DNA from: Polaribacter sp. MED152
Lineage (GTDB): Bacteria > Bacteroidota > Bacteroidia > Flavobacteriales > Flavobacteriaceae
DNA length: 64,000 nt
Assembly: GCF_000152945.2 (NCBI RefSeq)
Contig: NC_020830.1
Location: 2,676,501-2,740,500 of the forward strand
Reading direction: 5' to 3'
Part shown: in pieces, positions 11,601 through 17,568 of the stretch
How positions within the stretch are numbered: position 1 is the stretch's first letter
Layout of the letters: each line of letters opens with the position of its first letter
Made by a program: the position numbers and the translations under genes
The notes under the pieces: generated by a model
Database searches by the model: none
Told to the model about the DNA's origin: nothing
What the model saw: only the letters and a program-made list of their open reading frames with translations

Positions 11601-12024
11601 CAGCATCTTCTTCAATATGAACTTGCGTTAAGTTTACCGTAAATTGAGAACCGTCATTTCTAAAACAAGAAACTTGTCCATCAGGAATTACAGGATTATG
11701 AAACTGAGTAATTTGTATATTTTTAGGGTTATCTGGGTATTCATAATGTTTACGATCCCAAGAAATCACCTCATTTTCAAAAGTAGATTTTACAGCTTTT
11801 CCAAAGTAAATTGCTTTGGTAATTGCTTCTTTGTTTATAGATGGTAAAACGCCCATTTGTCCTGTACAAACAGAACAAATATTGATGTTTGGTTGTGTTG
11901 TTTCTTGGTTTGCACAAGAACAAAACAACTTCGATTTTGTATTTAAACGTACGTGGGTTTCTAAACCGATTACGAGTTCAAGCTCGTATTTTTTTAATAA
12001 ATCATTTAATTTCTCTAGCTCCAT
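8686..12024 (-). CDS. gatB/aspS: Bifunctional GatB / aspartyl-tRNA synthetase fusion
   Basis: 1112 residues. The N-terminal half (about 1-490) is a complete GatB: LELVIGLETHVRLNTKSKLF, zinc cysteines C35, C37, C50 and C53, HYEYPDNPKNIQITQ, KAGVPLIEIVTEP, and a YqeY-like tail with GKAGILVGKVIKI. A K/Q/N-rich linker (about 485-530) joins it to a full bacterial-type AspRS: an OB-fold anticodon domain, motif 2 RCFRDEDSRGDRQPEFTQLD, a GAD insertion and motif 3 GGIAWGVDRLMMIL. The sequence SVRDHGELIFIDLRD carries a His at the place where, as I recall, non-discriminating AspRS enzymes have His. Joined activities would charge tRNA(Asn) with Asp and hand it to the amidotransferase. It overlaps gatA by 10 bases. 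Confidence 0.96.
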   Translation of the reverse strand: MELEKLNDLLKKYELELVIGLETHVRLNTKSKLFCSCANQETTQPNINICSVCTGQMGVLPSINKEAITKAIYFGKAVKSTFENEVISWDRKHYEYPDNPKNIQITQFHNPVIPDGQVSCFRNDGSQFTVNLTQVHIEEDAAKLMHEKKVSLVDFNKAGVPLIEIVTEPCIRHIEDASTYAQYIQRIVQNLKISEANLEKGEFKSDVSVSLRKKHSYNLNPRTEIKNLNSFKFMIEALKEEVEKQLNYYIEHKEFRPDQTTVLFDADLKQTKTMRKKEFEADYRFISEPDLPFVNIKNVVETIDVDISSLPFAVESILIKGGVLPQDAKFFTADSLRSETFIAINNVIKDPSFVAKTLVNNIAADEYANIHNVNQLVEIFQLFKADKITSVLVQNGITRYLKDRTFDYNKYFEDNTISEDKIKDAVSKVISENEAIANDIKAGNQGKAGILVGKVIKIIGKGASGKVIREEILNAVSDSPLAVSQVPKAKDQKLKANNEKQQKSTDNEELQQTPIIIKDNYRTHKISDLSDDSIKIEVTLSGWVSSVRDHGELIFIDLRDSSNQVFQVRLSRETFPNLDELVKLKPETVIMVTGVVVQRREDDYNSGLRTGKIELETSALEILNLSKTLPFEIKRAMKTNETTRFQYKFLDHRNDEVRKAIVNRHRVIKLLRDILDEEEFLEIETPILTAGTDEGAREFIVPTRKQAGSFYTLPQAPQQFKQMLMVGGFEKYFQIARCFRDEDSRGDRQPEFTQLDIEMAYASMQQIIDLNTKMFNKIVQKIYGKKWILRPFEVITYKEAMDKYGCDRPDLRYGLEMQDITDIVKDTTFQVFSKPIDDGGIVKCIKVSTEEQGNKRMSKGQIENLTAIAQQNGLGGLAYIIVNENDLQSPIIKFLGEEIAANIIEATDAQVGDIVFFSAADYATANKALDAVRQEMGRILKLINPKELRPAWVVDFPMFEKTDEGRWTFTHNPFSMPAVYDLEKHMNGKEDEIGTIIAQQYDLILNGYEIGGGSVRAHKSEILEATYKNMGYNKEEMLKSVGTMYKAFQYGAPPHGGIAWGVDRLMMILEKKASIREVMAFPKTGTSEDLLFNAPSILSDKKVEEMNVKIIK

Positions 12025-13424
12025 AATATCAAATCATTTAAGAAATTAGCAAATTGTATTACAAGTTCATCGTTTTTTTTAGCTGCTGAAATTTGCAACC
12101 CAGTTGATGTTCCTTTTGGTATGGTTAACGTTGGTAATTGGCCTAAGCTAAAACCAACAGTATAGGCATCAGACAAATACATAGCCAAAGGATCTTTTAA
12201 GCTGTCTCCAATTTTTGGTGGAGTAGAAGGTGTAACAGGTGATAATATGATATCTACTTCTTTGAAATCTTTTTCGAAATTATCAGCAATTTGATCCCTT
12301 AAGTTCAATCCTTTTAAATAAATTTCATCAGAAAATCCCTGAGATAACACTTGATTTCCACCTACAATTCTTCTTTTAGATTCTTCAGAAAAGTTTTCTG
12401 AACGTGTAATAGCATAGGTGTCTTTTAAATTTTTACCTTCAATTCTATCACCATAATTTGTGCCATCTAATCTTGATAAATTAGAAGCAGTTTCTGCCAT
12501 TGCCAAAGTATAATATGTAGAAACTAAGGTGTCAGATTCAAAGAAATCTAGTTCTTTAACTTTTATTCCTTTTGATTTTATTTTTTCTATCGATGCTAAA
12601 AAATCTCCTTTTACTTGAGCGTCAATTGCATCACTTTCTATAAAGTTTTTAAAGTAACCAACTGTTTTGATGCCATCAGTTTTTAGAGTGCTTTCTTTAG
12701 ATATGCTTTCTGAATGAAATGTAGTTTGGTCTTTTACATCTTTCCCACTCATTACATTTAAAACAATTCTGATATCTTCAGTAGATTTTGCGATTGGACC
12801 AACACAATCTGTAGAAGATGCATAGGCCATTAATCCAAATCTTGAAATTCTACCATAAGTTGGTTTAAAACCGAATACGTTATTATAACCAGCAGGTTGA
12901 CGAATAGAACCACCAGTATCTCCTCCAATTGAAAAAACAGTATACTCTTTTGCGACGTTAACTGCAGATCCTCCACTAGAACCACCACCAACTAAATCTG
13001 GATTTAGAGCATTTTTAACAGCACCAAAAATGGTGTTTTCTGAGGATGAACCATGACCAAAAGAATCACAATTTTCTTTTACTAATGGGATTGCACCTGC
13101 ATCTAATAATTTTTGAATGGCTGTTGCTGTATAGGCAGATTTATAATTTTTTAGCAAGTCAGAACTTGCTGTAGTATACGTTCCTTGTACCATATAAACA
13201 TCCTTAATTCCAAATGGAATTCCTTCTAATAAACCTAAGGTTTCTCCTTTTGCAATTTTAGCATCTACTTTATTGGCTAACTCCAAAGCTTTTTCCTCTA
13301 AAAGTGAATTTACAGTGTTGTAAGTATTTGCTTTTAGTAAGTCTAATCGATCTTTAACCAATTTGGTACAAGTTATTTCTTTGTTCATCAGTTGTTGATG
13401 AATTTTATGTATTTGCGACTCCAT
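12015..13424 (-). CDS. gatA: Asp-tRNA(Asn)/Glu-tRNA(Gln) amidotransferase subunit A
   Basis: Amidase-signature subunit that releases ammonia from glutamine and channels it to GatB. 469 residues. The Ser-cisSer-Lys triad is intact: K74 in EGIPFGIKD, the cis-Ser in GGGSSGGSA (149/150) and the nucleophile S173 in GGDTGGSIRQPAG. FGFKPTYGRISRFGLMAYASSTD follows as in the family. It starts 2 bases after gatC ends and overlaps gatB/aspS by 10 bases, so the three genes are translationally coupled. The operon has an Asn-rich leader peptide, which makes Asp-tRNA(Asn) the likelier substrate. Confidence 0.96.
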   Translation of the reverse strand: MESQIHKIHQQLMNKEITCTKLVKDRLDLLKANTYNTVNSLLEEKALELANKVDAKIAKGETLGLLEGIPFGIKDVYMVQGTYTTASSDLLKNYKSAYTATAIQKLLDAGAIPLVKENCDSFGHGSSSENTIFGAVKNALNPDLVGGGSSGGSAVNVAKEYTVFSIGGDTGGSIRQPAGYNNVFGFKPTYGRISRFGLMAYASSTDCVGPIAKSTEDIRIVLNVMSGKDVKDQTTFHSESISKESTLKTDGIKTVGYFKNFIESDAIDAQVKGDFLASIEKIKSKGIKVKELDFFESDTLVSTYYTLAMAETASNLSRLDGTNYGDRIEGKNLKDTYAITRSENFSEESKRRIVGGNQVLSQGFSDEIYLKGLNLRDQIADNFEKDFKEVDIILSPVTPSTPPKIGDSLKDPLAMYLSDAYTVGFSLGQLPTLTIPKGTSTGLQISAAKKNDELVIQFANFLNDLILWS

Positions 13425-13426
13425 TA

Positions 13427-13693
13427 TTATTCTTCAATTACTTTAGAAACTGCTAAATAGCCATTCTTTTCTTTAGGAAAATTTTCAATAATAATGGCTT
13501 TTTCTATACTTGAGCTATCAATTACTACATCACTTCTTAAATCATCTATAGTAACTGCATTATTATGATTTGTATTAATTGAGTTATTATTTGAATTGGC
13601 ATTTTTAATTACGTCAAATAATTTATTTACAGCCTCTGAAGGCTGAGCTCCTTTAATACTAGACAAAATGTCTACAGTCATAATTTTACTCAT
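13427..13693 (-). CDS. gatC: Divergent amidotransferase subunit C with an Asn-rich insert
   Basis: 88 residues. The C-terminal half (LRSDVV, SSSIEKAIIIENFPKEKNGYL and SKVIEE) matches the GatC tail that wraps around GatA. The N-terminal half does not look like a normal GatC helical bundle: GAQPSEAVNKLFDVIK is followed by a 15-residue run (about residues 31-45) with nine Asn. Identity rests on the C-terminal pattern, the length and the position directly before gatA. The ATG at 13693 is chosen because it follows the attenuator terminator. A second in-frame ATG four codons later is possible. The run of Asn codons is notable in a gene seemingly controlled by Asn-tRNA supply. Confidence 0.85.
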   Translation of the reverse strand: MSKIMTVDILSSIKGAQPSEAVNKLFDVIKNANSNNNSINTNHNNAVTIDDLRSDVVIDSSSIEKAIIIENFPKEKNGYLAVSKVIEE

Positions 13694-13710
13694 TTCTTTA
13701 ATTTTAGTTC

Positions 13711-13738
13711 ATAAAAAAACCTTCCAATTAGGAAGGTT
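13711..13738 (-). terminator. Attenuator terminator in the gatC operon leader
   Basis: A perfect 8-base stem AACCTTCC / GGAAGGTT (on the plus strand, arms 13718-13725 and 13731-13738) has a 5-base loop and is followed by seven U in the minus-strand transcript. It lies between the leader peptide and gatC, 18 bases before the gatC ATG, so it can only act inside the leader. Its 5' arm (13731-13738) is also the partner of the antiterminator segment. Confidence 0.88.
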
Positions 13739-13769
13739 ATATTTATATCTGAATTAACAACAACCTTCC
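13731..13769 (-). promoter_or_regulatory. Antiterminator pairing segments of the Asn attenuator
   Basis: In the minus-strand RNA, GGAAGGTT (13769 to 13762) is perfectly complementary to AACCTTCC (13738 to 13731), which is the 5' arm of the terminator. The two pairings are mutually exclusive. The first segment begins only 7 bases after the leader-peptide stop codon. A ribosome at the stop would cover it and let the terminator fold, whereas a ribosome stalled on the earlier Asn codons would leave it free to form the antiterminator. A further weak hairpin (TCCTA...TAGGA) spans the end of the leader ORF. Confidence 0.8.
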
Positions 13770-13776
13770 AGTCCTA

Positions 13777-13821
13777 TTAATTAGGATTGATGAAATTAAG
13801 ATTGTTATTAATAATTTTCAT
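13777..13821 (-). CDS. Asn-rich leader peptide of the gatC-gatA-gatB/aspS operon
   Basis: A 14-codon ORF, ATG to TAA, encodes MKIINNNLNFINPN. Six of the 14 residues are Asn, three of them consecutive (codons 5-7). This is the signature of a leader peptide that senses the charging of one tRNA, here Asn-tRNA(Asn). It is followed at the canonical spacing by an antiterminator segment and an intrinsic terminator, and 24 bases upstream of it is a TATATTTG promoter box. The operon behind it encodes an Asp-tRNA amidotransferase fused to AspRS, so sensed residue and product agree. The ORF is too short for standard gene finders. Function is inferred from architecture. Confidence 0.85.
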   Translation of the reverse strand: MKIINNNLNFINPN

Positions 13822-13844
13822 ATTTGTTTATTACTTTATGTTGG

Positions 13845-13871
13845 CAAATATATATAGAATGAATGCTACAA
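13845..13871 (-). promoter_or_regulatory. Promoter of the gatC operon leader
   Basis: The minus strand has TATATTTG (13852 to 13845, exact TAnnTTTG) preceded by TTG (13871 to 13869) with a 16-base spacer, slightly shorter than the usual 19-21. The expected start of transcription is near 13840, giving a short 5' UTR of about 18 bases before the leader ATG. Confidence 0.6.
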
Positions 13872-14199
13872 AAATCGATTTTCATTGATTTTATTTAAGA
13901 CTTATTGTTTTAATAATTATCTTAATGATTACTATTAATTTGGCAATAATTTTAAGAAAATGCACTAAAAATTTATAGTAAAATTAATAGCGCATTCTTT
14001 TAATTCATTAAATTCAAATCCAACATAAGTTCGGAGCTGTAAATAAACAAACTATACTATTACTTTTAAACCTTTATATATAAATAGGTTTCATATTTTT
14101 AGTTATTTTAAAATTATAGTTATAATATGTAATTAAATGTTCTAAAATCTTTAGTTCTGTTTTAAAATTCTTAAATTCTTAAAATATATCCTATATAAT
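13872..14199. other. Divergent intergenic region between the Asn and Trp attenuated operons
   Basis: A very AT-rich spacer of about 330 bases between the two promoters. I find no ORF, tRNA or known riboswitch. The only structure seen is a short imperfect inverted repeat (AAACCT at 14068-14073, AGGTTT at 14086-14091), which lies outside both predicted transcripts. It could hold activator sites, but nothing specific is recognisable. Confidence 0.5.
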
Positions 14200-14230
14200 T
14201 TGCGCAAATAAAAAACCATTTTTACCTTTG
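14200..14230 (+). promoter_or_regulatory. Promoter of the trp operon
   Basis: TTG (14200-14202), a 20-base spacer, then TACCTTTG (14223-14230). This matches the Bacteroidota -33 TTG / -7 TAnnTTTG arrangement exactly. Transcription should start at about 14235-14238, at or next to the leader-peptide ATG at 14238. Confidence 0.75.
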
Positions 14231-14237
14231 TAACATA

Positions 14238-14285
14238 ATGAAAAACAGTATAAACATATCTTGGTGGTGGAACTCTCTTAACTAA
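14238..14285 (+). CDS. trpL: trp operon leader peptide
   Basis: A 15-codon ORF encodes MKNSINISWWWNSLN with three consecutive TGG codons. This is the ribosome-mediated attenuation design of trp leaders: low Trp-tRNA stalls the ribosome on WWW. It is followed by a perfect terminator hairpin before trpE. The promoter box ends only 7 bases upstream, so the message is leaderless or nearly so, and ribosome loading would have to be 70S or very short-UTR initiation. Confidence 0.92.
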   Translation: MKNSINISWWWNSLN

Positions 14286-14288
14286 TAA

Positions 14289-14349
14289 GTGAGTTTATAC
14301 CTGTATGTAAAAATATATTAAAAAGGCTTATCTCACGATAAGCCTTTTT
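14289..14349 (+). terminator. trp attenuator (terminator plus competing segment)
   Basis: The terminator is a perfect 13-base stem (14320-14332 / 14337-14349) with loop TCAC and a T-run inside the 3' arm, ending 12 bases before the trpE ATG. GTGAG at 14289-14293, four bases after the leader stop codon, is complementary to CTCAC at 14332-14336 in the stem/loop. Together with the flanking TTTATA bases it is the likely antiterminator segment. Confidence 0.85.
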
Positions 14350-14361
14350 CAATTCAATACA

Positions 14362-15753
14362 ATGAAGAATATAAAATTTAAAACAATTCATAAAACTAAA
14401 ATTGCAGATACTATAACTCCTGTGGGTTTGTATTTACGATTTAGAGATAAGCATGCGAATACGCTTTTACTAGAGAGTTCAGACTATCATAGTAAAGACG
14501 AAAGTTTCACATTTATTGCTATTGAACCTATTGTCTCTATTAAAGCTGAAAATCATCATTTGAGTTTTTCTCATAAAGGTTTAGAGATTGCAAATGAAGA
14601 AATTGGTAGAAATTTCAATGAAATATTCGAAAAGTATAGTAAAACCATAGAGCTAGACTGTCCTTCAGAATTGAAATCGTTTAATGGATTGTATGGTTAC
14701 ACTACCTATGATTCAGTTCAATATTTTGAAAACATCGAATTAACAGTAGATGAGGCTCCTTCTGCAATACCTTTAATGCAGTACAGTTTTTACAGATTTA
14801 TTATTGCCATTAATCATTTTAATGATGAAATGACCTTAATTGAAAATATTGAAGAAGGTACAGAATCTAGAATCAAAGAAATTCAAACCCTTATAGATGC
14901 ACAAGCTTTTAATACACATTCTTTTGATATTGTGGGTGATGAAACCTCTAATGTTAAAGGAGATGAGTTTATTGAATATGTAAGGAAAGCAAAAGCTCAT
15001 TGTAAAAGAGGTGATGTTTTTCAGCTGGTTTTATCGCGCCAATTTCAACAAAAATTTAAGGGAGATGAGTTTAATGTATATAGAGCTTTACGTTCTATCA
15101 ATCCTTCTCCTTATTTGTTTTATTTTGATTACGGTTCTTTTAAATTAATGGGTTCTTCACCAGAAGCACAGATAAAAATTTCTGCAGGTAAAGCAACCAT
15201 AAATCCTATTGCAGGTACTTTTAGAAGAACAGGAGATATGGCTAAAGATATTCAGTTAGGTAAAAAGTTATCTGAAGATCAAAAAGAAACAGCAGAGCAT
15301 GTAATGTTAGTAGATTTAGCAAGAAATGATTTAAGCAAACATGCAGACCAAGTGGAGGTAGAGGTGTTCAAAGAAGTACAATATTTTAGTCATGTTATAC
15401 ATTTAGTATCTACTGTAACTGGTCAATTAAAAGGCAATCCTATAGAAATTGTTGGAGATACTTTTCCTGCAGGAACTTTAAGTGGTGCTCCAAAATATAA
15501 AGCCATGCAATTAATAGATAGGTACGAAAATCAATCTAGAGGTTTTTATGGTGGTGCAGTTGGTATAATTGGTTTAGATGGTTCTGTAAACTTGGCAATT
15601 GCAATTCGTTCTTTTGTAAGTAAAAATAAAACTTTGTATTACCAAGCAGGAGCAGGAATCGTAATTCATTCTGATGAAGAAAAAGAATTACAAGAAGTAA
15701 ATAACAAATTGGCTGCTTTGAAAAAGGCGCTAATTTTAGCAGAAAATATATAA
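14362..15753 (+). CDS. trpE: Anthranilate synthase component I
   Basis: Converts chorismate to anthranilate with ammonia supplied by TrpG, the first step of tryptophan synthesis. 463 residues. The LLES tryptophan-binding motif (36-39) suggests feedback inhibition by Trp. Catalytic motifs are GSSPEAQIKI, NPIAGTFRRTGD, EHVMLVDLARNDL, FPAGTLSGAPK and GAGIVIHSDEEKE. It is the first structural gene behind the leader attenuator. The next gene, trpG, starts 69 bases later. Confidence 0.97.
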   Translation: MKNIKFKTIHKTKIADTITPVGLYLRFRDKHANTLLLESSDYHSKDESFTFIAIEPIVSIKAENHHLSFSHKGLEIANEEIGRNFNEIFEKYSKTIELDCPSELKSFNGLYGYTTYDSVQYFENIELTVDEAPSAIPLMQYSFYRFIIAINHFNDEMTLIENIEEGTESRIKEIQTLIDAQAFNTHSFDIVGDETSNVKGDEFIEYVRKAKAHCKRGDVFQLVLSRQFQQKFKGDEFNVYRALRSINPSPYLFYFDYGSFKLMGSSPEAQIKISAGKATINPIAGTFRRTGDMAKDIQLGKKLSEDQKETAEHVMLVDLARNDLSKHADQVEVEVFKEVQYFSHVIHLVSTVTGQLKGNPIEIVGDTFPAGTLSGAPKYKAMQLIDRYENQSRGFYGGAVGIIGLDGSVNLAIAIRSFVSKNKTLYYQAGAGIVIHSDEEKELQEVNNKLAALKKALILAENI

Positions 15754-15822
15754 AACAGCTTTTCGTTTTTGGTTTTTAGCAATTTGTTAAAAGTCAAGGG
15801 CAAAAGTCAAGAGCTTTTAAAA

Positions 15823-16401
15823 ATGAAAATATTAATAATAGATAATTACGATTCATTCACCTATAATTTGGTGCACATGGTTGAAGAAATTACAGGCACT
15901 TATCCTGCAGTTTTTAGAAATGATGAAATCAGTATAGCAGATGTAGACAACTACGATCTCATTATGTTATCTCCTGGTCCTGGTATTCCTGATGAAGCCG
16001 GAATTTTAAAAGAGGTAATTAAAACCTATGCTGGTGTAAAACCAATATTTGGTGTGTGTCTTGGGCTACAGGCAATTACTGAAGTTTTTGGTGGTGCAAT
16101 TATCAATTTAAATGATGTGTATCATGGTGTAGCTACAGAAATGGAGGTTACAGATGAAAATGCAGTTATTTTTAAAGATGTACCTAAAACTTTTCTTGCT
16201 GCACGTTACCATTCTTGGGCAGCTACAGATGAAGGTTTTCCTGCTGAATTAAAAGTAACAGCAAGAGATGAGGAAGGTTTAATACAAGCAATTGAGCATG
16301 TTGCCTTCCCAATATCCGCAGTACAATTTCATCCTGAATCAATCTTAACAGAAGTGGGTGAGCAATTAGTAACAAACTTTATCAATGCAAATTCTAAATG
16401 A
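15823..16401 (+). CDS. trpG: Anthranilate synthase component II (glutamine amidotransferase)
   Basis: Class I glutamine amidotransferase supplying ammonia to TrpE. 192 residues from the ATG at 15823. The sequence begins MKILIIDNYDSFTYNL exactly as the family does, so the in-frame TTG at 15769 is rejected as start. The nucleophile Cys79 lies in FGVCLGLQAI, and the His-Glu pair in QFHPESIL. There is no fusion to trpD. The stop overlaps the trpD ATG (ATGA), implying coupling. The 69-base gap after trpE contains a near-repeat (AAAAGTCAAGGG / AAAAGTCAAGAG). Confidence 0.96.
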   Translation: MKILIIDNYDSFTYNLVHMVEEITGTYPAVFRNDEISIADVDNYDLIMLSPGPGIPDEAGILKEVIKTYAGVKPIFGVCLGLQAITEVFGGAIINLNDVYHGVATEMEVTDENAVIFKDVPKTFLAARYHSWAATDEGFPAELKVTARDEEGLIQAIEHVAFPISAVQFHPESILTEVGEQLVTNFINANSK

Positions 16402-17387
16402 AAGCAATCTTAAATAAGTTATACAACCATCAACGATTAACAAAATCTGAAGCAAAACAAATTTTAAAAGATATTGCTTCAGAAAAATATAATGACGCTC
16501 ATTTGGCTTCATTTATGACTGTTTTTATGATGAGACCAATAACGGTTGATGAACTTTCTGGTTTTAGAGATGCCTTAAAAGAATTAGCCATTAAAGTCGA
16601 TTTTTCAGATTATAACACCATTGATATTGTTGGTACTGGAGGTGATGGAAAAGATACATTCAATATTTCTACATTAACTTCTTTTATTGTAGCAGGAACT
16701 GGACAAAAAGTAGCAAAACATGGTAATCATTCTGTTTCTTCTCAATCTGGTTCTTCAGACATGTTAGAGAGTTTTGGTTATCAATTTACAAATGATGAAA
16801 ACATTTTAAAAGAGCATTTAGAGAAAGCTAATATTTGCTTTTTGCATGCACCAAAATTTCATCCAGCTATGAAAGCTGTAGGTCCAACAAGAAAAGCTTT
16901 AAAGTTAAAAACGTTTTTTAATATGCTTGGGCCATTAGTTAACCCAAGTTCTCCTAAGAATCATATGTTAGGAACCTTTAATTTAGAAGTTGCACGTTTG
17001 TACAATTATATTCTGCAAGATGAAGATATTAATTACGGAATTATTCATGCTTTAGATGGTTATGATGAAATTTCATTAACAAGCGGATTCAAGTTCTTTT
17101 CGAAGAAAGGCGAGTCTTTAATTAATCCTGAAGATTTAGGACAAAAGAGAATTCAACAATCAGAAATTTTTGGAGGTAATTCAGTGGCTGATGCAGCAAA
17201 AATTTTCAAAACTATTTTAGAAGGTGAAGGTACAGAAGCGCAAAATAATGTGGTGCTTACGAATGCTGCTTTTGCCTTACAAATTGTAGATGATACAAAA
17301 GGTTTTAACCAGGCTTTTGATGAAGCAAAAAATGCTCTATTTGGAGGTAAAGCAAAAGCTTGTTTAACCAAACTAATACAGTTATAA
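16398..17387 (+). CDS. trpD: Anthranilate phosphoribosyltransferase
   Basis: Transfers the phosphoribosyl group of PRPP to anthranilate. 329 residues. The PRPP site is GTGGDGKDTFNIST, followed by KHGNHSVSSQSGS and FLHAPKFHPAMKAVGPTRKAL, all as in TrpD. NMLGPLVNPSSPKNHMLGTF precedes the C-terminal domain. It overlaps trpG by 4 bases (ATGA). Confidence 0.96.
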   Translation: MKAILNKLYNHQRLTKSEAKQILKDIASEKYNDAHLASFMTVFMMRPITVDELSGFRDALKELAIKVDFSDYNTIDIVGTGGDGKDTFNISTLTSFIVAGTGQKVAKHGNHSVSSQSGSSDMLESFGYQFTNDENILKEHLEKANICFLHAPKFHPAMKAVGPTRKALKLKTFFNMLGPLVNPSSPKNHMLGTFNLEVARLYNYILQDEDINYGIIHALDGYDEISLTSGFKFFSKKGESLINPEDLGQKRIQQSEIFGGNSVADAAKIFKTILEGEGTEAQNNVVLTNAAFALQIVDDTKGFNQAFDEAKNALFGGKAKACLTKLIQL

Positions 17388-17558
17388 ATGGCTAAGAAAA
17401 ACAATAATTTATATTTAATTATTCCAGCTTTTTTATTTGTTGGTATGGCCATTGGCATTCAAAAAGGTGGTATTCTTAAACAAGGAATTATTGGTTTAAT
17501 TGTAGGTTTTATAGCTTATCTTATATTAAGATTTCGAAATAATAAAATGAATAAATAA
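17388..17558 (+). CDS. Small two-helix membrane protein inside the trp operon
   Basis: 56 residues starting immediately after the trpD stop, with no gap, and ending 10 bases before trpC. Two hydrophobic segments (about 8-24 and 33-47) are separated by QKGGILKQ. The ends are positively charged (MAKKNNN, RFRNNKMNK). The amino-acid pattern and tight packing in the operon support a real gene, though I do not recognise the family. A role in tryptophan synthesis is not implied by the sequence. Confidence 0.72.
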   Translation: MAKKNNNLYLIIPAFLFVGMAIGIQKGGILKQGIIGLIVGFIAYLILRFRNNKMNK

Positions 17559-17568
17559 AGTCGATATA

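Noticed and set aside
14068..14091. Inverted repeat AAACCT...AGGTTT in the gat/trp divergent region
   Set aside because: It lies outside both predicted leader transcripts, has a short 6-base stem and no U-run, so it is neither an attenuator nor a terminator.
15769..15822. N-terminal extension of trpG from a TTG
   Set aside because: The conserved TrpG opening MKILIIDNYDSF begins at the ATG at 15823. The extension is low-complexity repeat-like sequence with no match to the family.
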